NCBI RefSeq assembly: GCF_011745365.1
Contig: NW_024468913.1
Location: forward strand, 992,001 to 1,056,000
Reading direction: 5' to 3'
Source: Cryphonectria parasitica EP155
Lineage: Eukaryota > Ascomycota > Sordariomycetes > Diaporthales > Cryphonectriaceae
Length of the DNA stretch: 64,000 bases
Position numbers and translations under genes: made by a program. Within the stretch, counting starts at the first letter, position 1. Each line of letters begins with the position of its first letter. Positions 11,725 through 21,378 of the stretch are shown here, in pieces. The notes beneath the pieces are model-generated. The model was given only the letters and a program-made list of their open reading frames with translations. It was not told the origin of the DNA and made no database searches.

Positions 11725-14046
11725 ATGGGTGGCTTCAAAAAAGAGGCGAACCGCCGGGTTCGCGATGGCACCGACAAGGGCGGCAGCAATTTCAAGATCA
11801 AGGGGTATGCATACTTCCCCTCCTCGTGGATCATTTCTATCTCGTGCTGACCCTGAGCGTCCAGAGAAAACTTCTACCGCACCGCCAAGAAGGTCAAGCA
11901 GCTTAACATCCTTAAAGAAGGAAAACCCCAGCGCAACGCAGATGGCAAGATTGTCAAGGCCGCCTCGTACCAGAGCCGCGACGTTCCCAGCGCGCGCGTC
12001 GAGCCCAACCGCAAGTGGTTCTCCAACAGCCGTGTCATCAGCCAAGAGTCACTCAGCGCGTTCCGCGACGCCATCGCTCAGAAGGAGAAGGACCCCTACA
12101 CCGTCCTGCTTAAGAGCAACAAGTTGCCCATGTCTTTGATCCGCGATGGCCAGGACAACAGGATTAATGGGCTCAAGCAGCACCAGGCCAAGATGACGGT
12201 CGAGACGTCGCCGTTCGCCGAGGTGTTCGGGCCCAAGTCGTCGAGGAAGCGAGTCAAGCTGAGCGTGAGCAATATCGACGAGCTGGCGGACGATACGGTT
12301 AAGAGCTTGGAGACATACCAGGAGAAGCTGGAGGAGGCGAGGCTGCTGAGCGGTGAGCTTGGTGCTGAGCAGGCCGCGGCCGGCGACATGCATCGGGCAG
12401 GTGAGGCCGTGATCACGACGGCCGTCGAGCCCATCTTCTCCAAGGGCCAGTCCAAACGTATATGGAACGAGCTTTGTATGTCTTCACACTGGCGTCATAT
12501 ATACACAGACAGTGCTAACCTGATGCCACAGACAAGGTCATTGATTCTTCAGACGTCATCCTGCATGTCCTGGATGCTCGTGATCCTCTCGGAACACGAT
12601 GTCGGTCCGTGGAGAAGTATCTGAAAGAGGAGGCTCCACACAAGCATCTTGTCTTCATCCTGAACAAGTGCGATTTGGTCCCCGCCAAGGTTGCCGTAAG
12701 TCTTTCCCTCGCTGACACGCGCGCGCACTATTCGCACCTTTCAAAAAGATCAACCTGTGGAAAACTTTTTCCATCCCCCAAGTTCTAGTCAGGAAATTTT
12801 CCGGCGCCTCGGTGTCTGATGGAATCTGTCTGTTATAACTTGGGGAGAGTGACTTTCATCTCCCAGAATCCCTTGGCTCCGGCCAGGGAGGACAGACGGT
12901 CTCCGTTTTGGCTGAACGTCGCGGGAGTGAATTTGTCTCCATTTGAGTTGAAGTCTGCCTCGTTCATCCGAACACATTCCCGTGGATTTCTTAGTAAAGA
13001 GGACATACATATCCCGAGCCCAGTGGCTTCTCAACTCTGCATTTCGTCCAGCTATACTGTTCCCAAGGCTAACGACTTGCTAGGCTCAATGGGTGAAATA
13101 TCTGCAAAAGGACTATCCCACAGCGGCGTTCCGCGCGTCCATTAACAACCCATTCGGCAAAGGATCTCTGATCAACCTGCTCCGGCAGTTCTCGAAACTC
13201 CATGCCGATAGGAAACAAGTATCAGTGGGCTTGATTGGGTACCCAAACACCGGAAAGTCGTCAATCATCAACACCCTTCGAGGCAAGAAGGTTGCGACAA
13301 CGGCTCCGATCCCGGGAGAGACAAAGGTGTGGCAGTATGTGACACTGATGAAGAGGATCTACCTGATCGACTGCCCTGGTATCGTTCCGCAGAACCATCA
13401 CGACGCACCCAAAGAGTTGCTGCTGCGCGGCGTGGTGCGCGTTGAGAACGTGGAGCACCCAGAACAGTACATACCTGCGGTACTGAACCGAGTGAAGAAG
13501 CATCATATGGCGCGGACCTACAACATCAGCGATTGGAATGACGACCACATTCTGTTCTTGGAGACGCTTGCAAGAAAGGGAGGCCGGCTGCTGAAAGGTG
13601 GCGAGCCTGACGTCGACGGCGTTGCGAAGATGGTTTTGAACGATTTCATGCGCGGAAAGATACCCTGGTTTATACCACCACCTGTTGAGAGCGACGGTAC
13701 CGAGGGCGAAGATGGTGCCGCGGAGGCTCACAAGAAGAGAAAGAGGGTCGTCGAGGAGGATGTCGCAGAGGAGGAGCAGAACAAAGAGGATGACGACGAG
13801 GATGATTCAGGGGAGGGCGCTGAGGAAGACGTGGGCAGCTCAGAAGAAGAAGCTGCCGCAGCTGGGGTGGATGAGACGTTCGAGGGCTTTGGGAGCGACA
13901 GCGCACCTGAGATTTCCGACGACTCCGACTCAGAAGTCGCAGATGATGATAAAGAAGAGGCTGGAGGTGCTCCCTTGGTAGAGGAGAAAGATGAGGAAGA
14001 GGCACCACCACCTACGAGACGTTCCAAACGGTTGAGGAAGGCTTAG
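11725..14046 (+). CDS. NOG2: Nucleolar GTP-binding protein 2 (NOG2/NUG2)
   Basis: Circularly permuted YlqF/HSR1-type GTPase that binds late nucleolar/nuclear pre-60S particles and blocks premature Nmd3 loading. Four exons (11725-11804, 11865-12475, 12532-12695, 13084-14046) give 605 aa. G motifs come in permuted order: G4 NKCDLVP, G5-like RASI, G1 [10 protein letters not shown]2 region around PIPGETK, G3 DCPG. The N-terminal NGP1NT domain starts [20 protein letters not shown]. The C-terminal tail is long and acidic ([18 protein letters not shown]) and ends in a basic SKRLRKA, a likely nuclear/nucleolar signal. Introns 1 and 2 are 60 and 56 nt, but intron 3 is 388 nt; see the ncRNA entry. Each splice join falls in sequence conserved with yeast Nog2. 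Confidence 0.96.
12815..13008 (+). ncRNA. Possible intronic H/ACA snoRNA (snR191-like) in NOG2 intron 3
   Basis: In yeast the NOG2 intron hosts snR191, an H/ACA RNA that guides pseudouridylation in helix 69 of 25S rRNA. Here NOG2 intron 3 (12696-13083) is six times longer than its sister introns and can fold. GGGAGA 12843-12848 pairs with TCTCCC 12859-12864. CTTGGC 12872-12877 pairs with GCCAGG 12882-12887 around a TCCG loop. An 11-bp stem with GU pairs joins 12919-12929 to 12975-12985. An ACA with three bases after it lies at 13003-13005. I found no convincing box H and no complete guide pocket, so boundaries and identity are tentative. Confidence 0.35.
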
Positions 14047-15673
14047 ATGAGGAAATGAAGACATGCGCCACGGTCGGTGGCCATTCACTCTTATCTTTTG
14101 ACTCTACAATGAGTATCTCTTTGCGTGCTATCATCCTCCTTTCCCCCCCCCCCCCCTCACTTTTGCTCACTTTTGCCCTTCTTTGCCTCTTGCTGGATCC
14201 TGTTACAATGATTCAACCTGTCTGCATCGTAATGTGAATTCCCCGTATAATACATGAGCTACACCGGTCCCGAGAGGCCAACAAACGGAGCAACGTCCGG
14301 GATGGACGCACGATCTGGCCCCCCTCCCAAACGCTGTTCCGATGGAGCCGAGACGGGTGTGTGGGTCTGTGATAAGGACGTATGTCTGTGCCTGACCGGT
14401 GTGCGTGTCTTCCGTCCATTCGGTGCCGGGATGTAACCTCACCGTGTGCTTGCATATCCACACCAGCCATACAGTTTGCACGGCGGGCCCGCCGCTGCTT
14501 ATGAGCTAGCAGCCAGTGCTGTCGCCCAGCCCTGCGCTCGATCAAACAATATTTGTACAAACATGGGGAAAAGAGGAGAGAAAACGAGGCGAGAGGTACC
14601 TGGCAAGGATACACGCGGTCCAAAGACACACAGTGGAGGAGAGGCTGCATTTTGAATGATGTGACAGGTGCCACTTGTCACAAATTGTCTCGGACGCCCA
14701 TCTTTTTAGAAGGGAGGAGAGTTTTCGTCCCATCCCACCCAACAAATCGCAATCTTGCACCATAGTACAAGTTCTTGTCTGTCTTGTCTCACCTTAACAT
14801 GCCTGGTACTTTATCATGTTCGTCATGGAAGCCGGGACCACGCTTATCAATGACCCTGCTAGCACACAAACTGTGTCGATGGCCTCGTTGAACAAAGCTG
14901 CCAAGGAGACACCAAGAGCGATAGCGAGCACTGTAATGGTATTGGCCGGTTCTTGCTACGTATCTGGCTGCGCTTTTTCCCTTCTTCTTTCCATCACCTC
15001 CAATTCAGTCAATGTTCTCGTCAGCACAACTTGATGGGTGCAAAGTTGTATTCTGGGCTGGAAGACACAAGATGTGCACGGGCTTCGTTGTGATTCACTG
15101 ACCAGGGTCGCCCTCTCCTGTGAAGGGCCATTTTACGGAACTTGTCACAGCGGTCAAGTGAACAAGCGACAGGGGCTTGGAGGGTTCCACCTCTGGCGGG
15201 TGCAGGGCTGCTGTACTGCACTGCACTACGCACCGCAGTACGTACCACAAGTAGCTATTGTGGAAGGTTGACCCCCGCATCCTTACCCTTTCCAGGCGGT
15301 TGATAGTGGCTTGGCTGGCTTGTAACGGGTCAATCGCGGGTGCTTGCTGTGCTTGGGGGTGGCAGGAGCAGGTCATCACTTGCTTTTGGTGACTGGGAAC
15401 CTCACCCACCTTACTTTCCCATACCAAGCTACTCCCAACGGCCTCCGTCTCCCTCTCGTCTTCTCTTCTTTCTCTTTCTCTCTCTCTCTCTCTCTTTCTT
15501 TCTGCTCCCTCATCACTTTATTTGTTTTGCCTCTCCGCAAAATCAACAATTCCACCACATCGCCATCGTCGCCACCACCCTCACCACCCATCTACCCCCA
15601 AAAACAACCAACACACGCTATTGTCGTGTCCAGTTCTCGCCTCTGCTGCTCTTGCTGGCCCAACCTGACTTCG
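14047..15673. other. Intergenic between NOG2 and the Ca2+/H+ exchanger
   Basis: NOG2 3' flank followed by the exchanger's promoter and leader. It holds a C-run near 14147-14156, a GTAC-rich patch near 15213-15246, and a (CT)n tract near 15473-15499 in the presumed 5' UTR. No gene supported. Confidence 0.55.
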
Positions 15674-18600
15674 ATGAAGGAAACTTCACCTGACGGACCG
15701 TATATAGATCGCCTTCGTTCTTGGGCAAGCTCCAAAGTTCATGGCGGCAACCGTAGCACGGCGAGACGACCTGGCCACCACCACCCTGATCCCTCTCTGC
15801 TCCCCGTAAGCAACGATCGAACCATCTCGCACTCGTCCTCGCAGGCCTCCACCACCCTCGCGCGGATCGCGACCAGTTCTACCAGTAACAATGGCGGCCC
15901 CATCCTCCTCCCCTCGGGCGCCGATGGCGTGCTGCCCGCTGGAGTTGAGGAGGGCGGCGGACTTGGAAGCGGCAGAAACCTCCATCAGAATTCAGGACCG
16001 CATAACGGTCCTGAAGGAGGCCCGCAGCCCTCTCCATCTCCGCAAGCTTCGAGGAAGGGGTCTCAGCTAGGGGTGGATGCCACCACCCCCGAGACCGCTA
16101 CCACCTCCACCACCACTACCGAAAAGGCCCAAGAAGACCAAGAGGATGGACAGAGCGAGGTCAAGCAGCCCAGCCTTCTCAGGAGGTTTCTCGCCACCTG
16201 CAGAAAGATCCTCTTCCACAGTTGGCTCAACGTCTTGCTCGTCTTCGTGCCCGTCGGCATCGCCGTCCAGTTCGTCCCCAACGTGAGCCCAGCTGTGATC
16301 TTTGCCATGAATGCCATCGCCATCATCCCGCTCGCTGGCCTCCTGAGCCACGCGACCGAAACAGTGGCACATAGGATGGGCGACGCCATTGGCGCTCTGC
16401 TCAATATCACCTTCGGCAATGCTGTGGAACTTATCATCTTGTACGTTACGAGCACATGGCGTTCATGCCAGGGCCGGGTCAGCCGGGCTGGGGTAAAGCA
16501 AGTCTCATAAGTGGGACTCCCCAAGGGCTATCCCGACCTGGTGGCTGACTGGCTCTGGCCCTTCGTCTTTCTTCTTTTTGAATTTCTTCATCTCACGAAG
16601 GTTTGATTCTCTTTATAGACAGCATTGCTGACAAGTCCAATAGCATGTATGTGTGCCTTACTAGAGTAAACCATGACAAGAAAGACAGAGAGACAAGCCT
16701 TCGGGTCATCCTCAGATCAATCGCGTCCCGGGGCCCTAGATCCACCCCTATGAGTATCGTCTGCTCTCCCTGCAGCGTTGCGAGCCCATCAGTGCCTCTT
16801 ACCTTGACCACACACCTTTTTGCTCACTAACAACTTGTTCTTACAACGCTACAGTATTGCGCTTGTCAAGGTATGATAGCCTTCTTGTCGATTGTTTCTA
16901 GGTCTTTCAGAAAGAAACTAACAAGATTCTCTAGAATGAAATCAGTATTGTTCAAGCATCCCTCTTGGGATCTATTCTGGCCAACCTGCTGCTTATTCTT
17001 GGAATGTGCTTCCTCCTTGGAGGTCTTCGCTTCCGCGAGCAGGTAAGGAAATTGCCTTCGTTCAGGGCCATAGCGAACCACGGGAAGTGCTGACCGCATC
17101 GACAGATTTATAACAGCACAGTCACTCAGATGAGCGCTTGTTTATTAAGTCTGAGTGTTATTAGCCTTGTCTTGCCGGTATGTCTCACACACACGCTACT
17201 ACACGTCTCTATGCGCTGTGCGTATGCTAATAGCGCCTATAGACAGCGTTCCACGCCTCGTTCAATGACACCACGTTGGCAGACGCACAGTCTCTCAAGA
17301 TTAGCCGCGGAACTAGTATCGTACGTCCCTATTGAGGGCTGCCCGCAACTCTTTTGATCCTTCGTGCTTCTTCTCACATGCTCAACAGGTTCTTCTCTTG
17401 GTCTACGTGATCTACCTGGTCTTCCAGCTCAAGTCACATGCGTACATGTACGAATCCACGCCGCAGGAGGTCATCGACGCAGAGGCGACCCCTGGCCCGG
17501 CCGTCGCATGGTTCGACTCCTCCAGCAGTGACGATAGCTCTTCATCGTCTTCAGACTCGGACTCTTCTGGCCGTTCTAGAGAAACCATGTCCAAGAGGAT
17601 GAAGCGCATGGTTCGTCATCCGCGCCGGCGCAAGTCGAGCATGGCATCTGTGGACACCATGGACACGGGCCCACTCCGAAGCAGGCTGTCGCCTGGGTCC
17701 GACGCGAGCCCCATGACGGAGGACGGCCCACCTACTGAGCAGCCCACACGTGGTCTATCCCTTACTGCTATGCGGACTAACTCGTATGATGACGCCGACT
17801 CTTCGACCGATGACGAACGGCACAGACGCCGGAGGAGAAAGTATAAGCGGTCTTATAAACGTTCCAAGAAACAACTCAGGAAGCTTCACTCGCACTCTCA
17901 CGGCGCGAACAGCCCGACGGAGGAGACTATCGCTGAGGTTCCAGAGACTGCCGAGAAGAAGTCTGTTAACCCCGGCGAACCCCGGCGTGTGGACTTCGCC
18001 GTCGGTAACGCAGGGCAGGATCATGTTGCGAGACCGTCTGGAGAGGGCCTGACAACCAAGAGGCCCTTTGATGCGCTTTTGGCCCTCAAGCCCGTTGCCA
18101 GGAATCTGACGCCGACGGTCTTTGCCCAACCGCCCAACACAACCGTGATGCCGGCTGTGCCCACTGGCCCAGTCCCTCGCGTGCGCTACGGGATCCGACG
18201 CACCAACTCCCTCCCTGGTCGCCTGAATGAGCAGCAGATCCGCGCACCGGGCGCCATGCTGCCCTCGCAGATCTCTGCCCAGGCCATCGCAACCGCCACA
18301 GGCACAGCAAAGCCGGAAGATCCCTTTGCAGACGACCTCTCGCGTGTCAGCGCCATCTTGTTGCTACTCGTTAGCACGGGTCTGGTCGCTGTCTGTGCCG
18401 AATTCATGGTGGACTCGATCAACGGGCTGGTGGCGACAAGCTCCATCAGCGAGCTCTTCATCGGGCTGATCATCCTGCCGATCGTGGGCAACGCGGCCGA
18501 GCACGTCACGGCCATTACAGTTGCCATGAAGAACAAGATGGACCTGGCTATTGGTGTGGCCGTCGGAAGCTCCATCCAGATCGCCCTGTTCATGACGCCG

Positions 18601-18822
18601 CTGGTGGTGATTATCGGCTGGTGCATGGGCAGGGAGATGACCCTGTTCTTTACGCTGTTCGAGACGGTGTGCCTGTTCGTGTCGGCCTTTATCGCCAACT
18701 TCCTCGTCCTCGACGGTCGCAGTAATTACCTAGAGGGCGCACTCTTGTGTGCCACTTATGTAATTATCGGACTGGTCGCCTTCTTCTACCCTAGAGAGGC
18801 GCAAACAAGCATCTGGGGCTAA
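15674..18822 (+). CDS. Vacuolar-type Ca2+/H+ exchanger (CAX/VCX1 family) with long loop and microexons
   Basis: Exchanges cytosolic Ca2+ for vacuolar H+. Exons: 15674-16440, a 3-nt exon 16644-16646, 16855-16870 (16 nt), 16935-17042, 17106-17177, 17243-17320 and 17389-18822; 825 aa. Both cation-binding repeats are present: GNAVELIIFIIALVK (c-1, built across the microexons) and VGNAAEHVTAITVAMKNKMD (c-2). About 11 membrane helices start near residue 182. Yeast Vcx1 is 411 aa. The extra length is a 180-residue Ser/Thr/Pro-rich N-terminus and a loop of about 300 residues (366-667) with an acidic Ser run (SSSSDDSSSSSSDSDSS) followed by Arg/Lys- and His-rich stretches, probably cytosolic and regulatory. 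The Met at 15674 was chosen over the CT-rich in-frame leader. Family assignment is secure; membrane location is inferred. Confidence 0.93.
16644..16646 (+). other. Predicted 3-nt microexon (CAT) of the Ca2+/H+ exchanger
   Basis: Splicing exon 1 (ending TT at 16440) directly to the 16-nt exon at 16855 keeps the frame but leaves the conserved c-1 helix one residue short (ELIIFIALVK). Inside the 414-nt gap, AATAG ends at 16643, CAT occupies 16644-16646, and a consensus donor GTATGT starts at 16647. A branch site CTGAC (16628-16632) precedes the acceptor. The second intron has its own CTAAC (16827-16831) and ends in CAG. Including CAT yields FIIALVK, the family sequence. Both flanking introns (203 and 208 nt) are then canonical. 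Confidence 0.75.
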
Positions 18823-19852
18823 GTCCATTGGTGGCTTTTGTTCTAGTTGAAAGAGGAGGAGGAGGAGGAGCAAGTGCGAAGACATGTAACGGGAGACTGT
18901 CATGAAGACAGCAATGTGCGCGCGAGCACTGGAATTCTTTTTCTTATGCACCACCCTCTTGGGAAGAGGGAAATTGATGATGATGACGACGATGACGAGG
19001 AGGTCTGGGAGATTTGTCTGTGGGAGGTTGGTGAGCGAGTTCCAGGAATGATGTGAAGAGGGTTCTTGGTTCTTCGCATGGATACGCTGCTTGCGCGCGT
19101 GCGCGTGATCTACAGATTGTATTCTCTACTTCTTTCATGACTGTTTTGTTCTTGTTTTCATTCGAGGATCTGAACAGATGCCCAACTCATCTGGGATGGG
19201 GGAATGTGGTTTTGGGTCAGATTATATCTAAAGGCGCACCTGGTCAAAGGCCTCACAGATTGACAGCATGCATAGATGGCCGAGGGCGCTCCTTTTTACT
19301 CTCAAGGAATCACCTAACTAAAGTCACTCGTTATTTGTTTTATTTGATTCTTGGACCCTGAAACTGCTGCTTCTTGTCATGCTGTGTAATAACCCGCGAC
19401 ACAAATCCCTGAGTGATCAGTCACTCTTTGGGGAGAGACTATAAGAGAGTATATGTGGACCATCTCACATGAGGCCGCCCTCTCCTTTCCCCCTGAGACA
19501 GGATATGTATTTTATCGTGACATTTCCAAGAAGAGAAGTCACCCATAATTGACTGCTTGAGATCTCGATCAACCTAGTGAATGGGATCGGATGACGACAG
19601 CTCGCAGACTGACGACCAGCTGGGGCGTGATTGGTAGTGTGTATTGGCGTGTGTGAGACGAATGGCTTGGCGGCCGACGTTGGGTTGGGTTAGCACAAGA
19701 GCACTGCCCTCTCTCGCCCTTTCCCTCTCCCTCCCTCCCTCATCTTACTTTCGGCTTTTAGAAATCTACATCTTCTCAACAGCATTTACCCTGGGACACA
19801 AGCCAATGCTCGAGGTTGCGAACAGGGCATTCAGAAGAAGCAGCCGCCCAAG
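18823..19852. other. Intergenic between exchanger and SPRY gene
   Basis: About 1 kb holding the exchanger 3' flank and the SPRY-gene promoter. There is a GAT/GAC-rich patch near 18974-19001 and a CT-rich run near 19711-19745 in the presumed leader. No gene supported. Confidence 0.55.
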
Positions 19853-20968
19853 ATGGGGTTATTTAAATCCAACAATCCTTTCCGCCACGCCGCGTCCAAC
19901 GCAGACAACAATGACGACGATGACATAGGACCCCCTCCAGGGCCACCACCCTCTCACACCACCAGCACAAAAGGTTCAGGTGACTATGCCCCTCCTCCTG
20001 GACCTCCTCCAGGTTACCATCAACAGGAGCAGCAGCAGCAGCAGGAGCAGCAGCAGCAGTACGACTGGCAGTCCGTGCCCCTCCCCGAGGACGACACCTC
20101 CAGCTACCCACCACCCCCAGCGCTGTTCGGCGGACACGACCGCAGCTGGGCCACCAACGCGACCGAGACACAGGCGGAGGAGGGCGAGAAGTGGTGCCGA
20201 CGATACACGCTGCTCCCTCCCACGCCGGACCCTCGGCACCCGGCTCTGTCGGCCGCTCCCAGGCTGGTCAGGCCGGCGGCTCATACCTTTAGCGGGTCCA
20301 TCACCTCGCAGGGTAGTAGTAGGCCAGGGAAGGAGAAGGAACACGCCGCCCACCACAGTCACCACAACACCACCACGGGTGGTGGTCTGCTCTGGGCTGT
20401 CAGGACCGACAGGCGCTGCGGCGACAGCTGCATCACCGCCCAGCCCCCCGTCTACGTAGCTCGGCGCGACGACCCGCGGGTGACGGGACGGGCGAGGACG
20501 GTGTACTGGGAGGTGGTGGTGCGGCGGGACCTGGGCGCAGACGCAGCGCTGGGGTTGGGGTTTGTGGCGCTGCCTTATCCTCCGTTCCGGATGCCGGGGT
20601 GGCATAGGGGGTCGCTTGGGGTGCACAGCGATGATGGGCATCGGTATGTGAATGATCTCTGGGGCGGGGATGACTTTGTGCAGCCGTTTGGGGGGAAGGG
20701 GGTTGTGGGGTTGGGGATGCGGTTTTCGTCTGCTGGTGCTGCAGGAGGAGGAGGAGGAGGTATCGAGGTGGAGTGCTTCATGACGAGGAATGGAAGGGTG
20801 GAGGGGAGGTGGGATGTCAATGGGCCTCGAGACGCACAGAGGGATCGGGAGCCGGAGGGCGTGCAGGGGTTTCATGATCTTGTGGTTGCGGTGGGCGTGA
20901 TGGGAGAGGTGGATGTGGAGGTTGTTTTGGATCCGGAGAAGTGGATGTATAAGGGTGTGGAGGACTAA
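19853..20968 (+). CDS. SPRY/B30.2-domain protein, SSH4/EAR1-like (Rsp5 adaptor family)
   Basis: Intronless, 371 aa. Yeast Ssh4 and Ear1 recruit the ubiquitin ligase Rsp5 to membrane cargo for sorting into multivesicular bodies. The N-terminal third is low-complexity: acidic patch, repeated PPPGPPP blocks, one PPGY (a PY-like ligand for WW domains) and Gln runs (QQEQQQQQEQQQQ). The SPRY domain follows, from about residue 175, with LGLGFVALPYPPFRMPGWHR and GSLGVHSDDGHRYVNDLWGG, the most conserved block of this family. No transmembrane helix is present, unlike yeast Ssh4/Ear1, so this resembles the cytosolic filamentous-fungal version. The start follows from MGLFKSNNPF directly after an in-frame break. 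Adaptor function is inferred. Confidence 0.82.
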   Translation: MGLFKSNNPFRHAASNADNNDDDDIGPPPGPPPSHTTSTKGSGDYAPPPGPPPGYHQQEQQQQQEQQQQYDWQSVPLPEDDTSSYPPPPALFGGHDRSWATNATETQAEEGEKWCRRYTLLPPTPDPRHPALSAAPRLVRPAAHTFSGSITSQGSSRPGKEKEHAAHHSHHNTTTGGGLLWAVRTDRRCGDSCITAQPPVYVARRDDPRVTGRARTVYWEVVVRRDLGADAALGLGFVALPYPPFRMPGWHRGSLGVHSDDGHRYVNDLWGGDDFVQPFGGKGVVGLGMRFSSAGAAGGGGGGIEVECFMTRNGRVEGRWDVNGPRDAQRDREPEGVQGFHDLVVAVGVMGEVDVEVVLDPEKWMYKGVED

Positions 20969-21158
20969 AGAAAGACAAATAGAGGGCTGAAAGAAGAAGA
21001 CAGAGAACAAGTGTGACAAATTGTAGTATCTCGATCATACAACCTTCTCCTCCCTCGTGTGTTGATTTCTATTTCAGCTCTATTGTGGATTTCTATGCCA
21101 CTTTATCGTATACTGCATATGCAAAAGTAGATGTGTGTGTGTGTGTGAGTGAGAGAGA

Positions 21159-21203
<45 letters not shown>

Positions 21204-21378
21204 TCCATGTCCTGGCTGCCATCTTCTTCTTGTTCATGATGTCCCTCCATTCCAGCAATCACCCAAGCAAATAAACTTTATGTAATAGAAGAACAAAAAT
21301 ATGAAAGCCAAGGCATGCTCTGCCAACAACGGCAATCAACCCCACTCCACCCCCCCCCCCCCTCTCTTGGCCCTATTC
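20969..21378. repeat. Convergent spacer with (GT)n(GA)n and C-run
   Basis: Tail-to-tail spacer between the SPRY gene and the MFS gene. A compound microsatellite runs from 21132 to 21201, first GT then GA units. A C13 run lies at 21350-21362, immediately after the MFS stop codon in its own orientation. Confidence 0.8.

Noticed and set aside
15344..15673. In-frame N-terminal extension of the Ca2+/H+ exchanger
   Set aside because: Encoded by CT-rich leader sequence that rarely contains stops; the first good ATG is 15674.
19976..21019. 347-codon minus-strand open frame
   Set aside because: Antisense of the SPRY gene; His/Pro/Arg low complexity.
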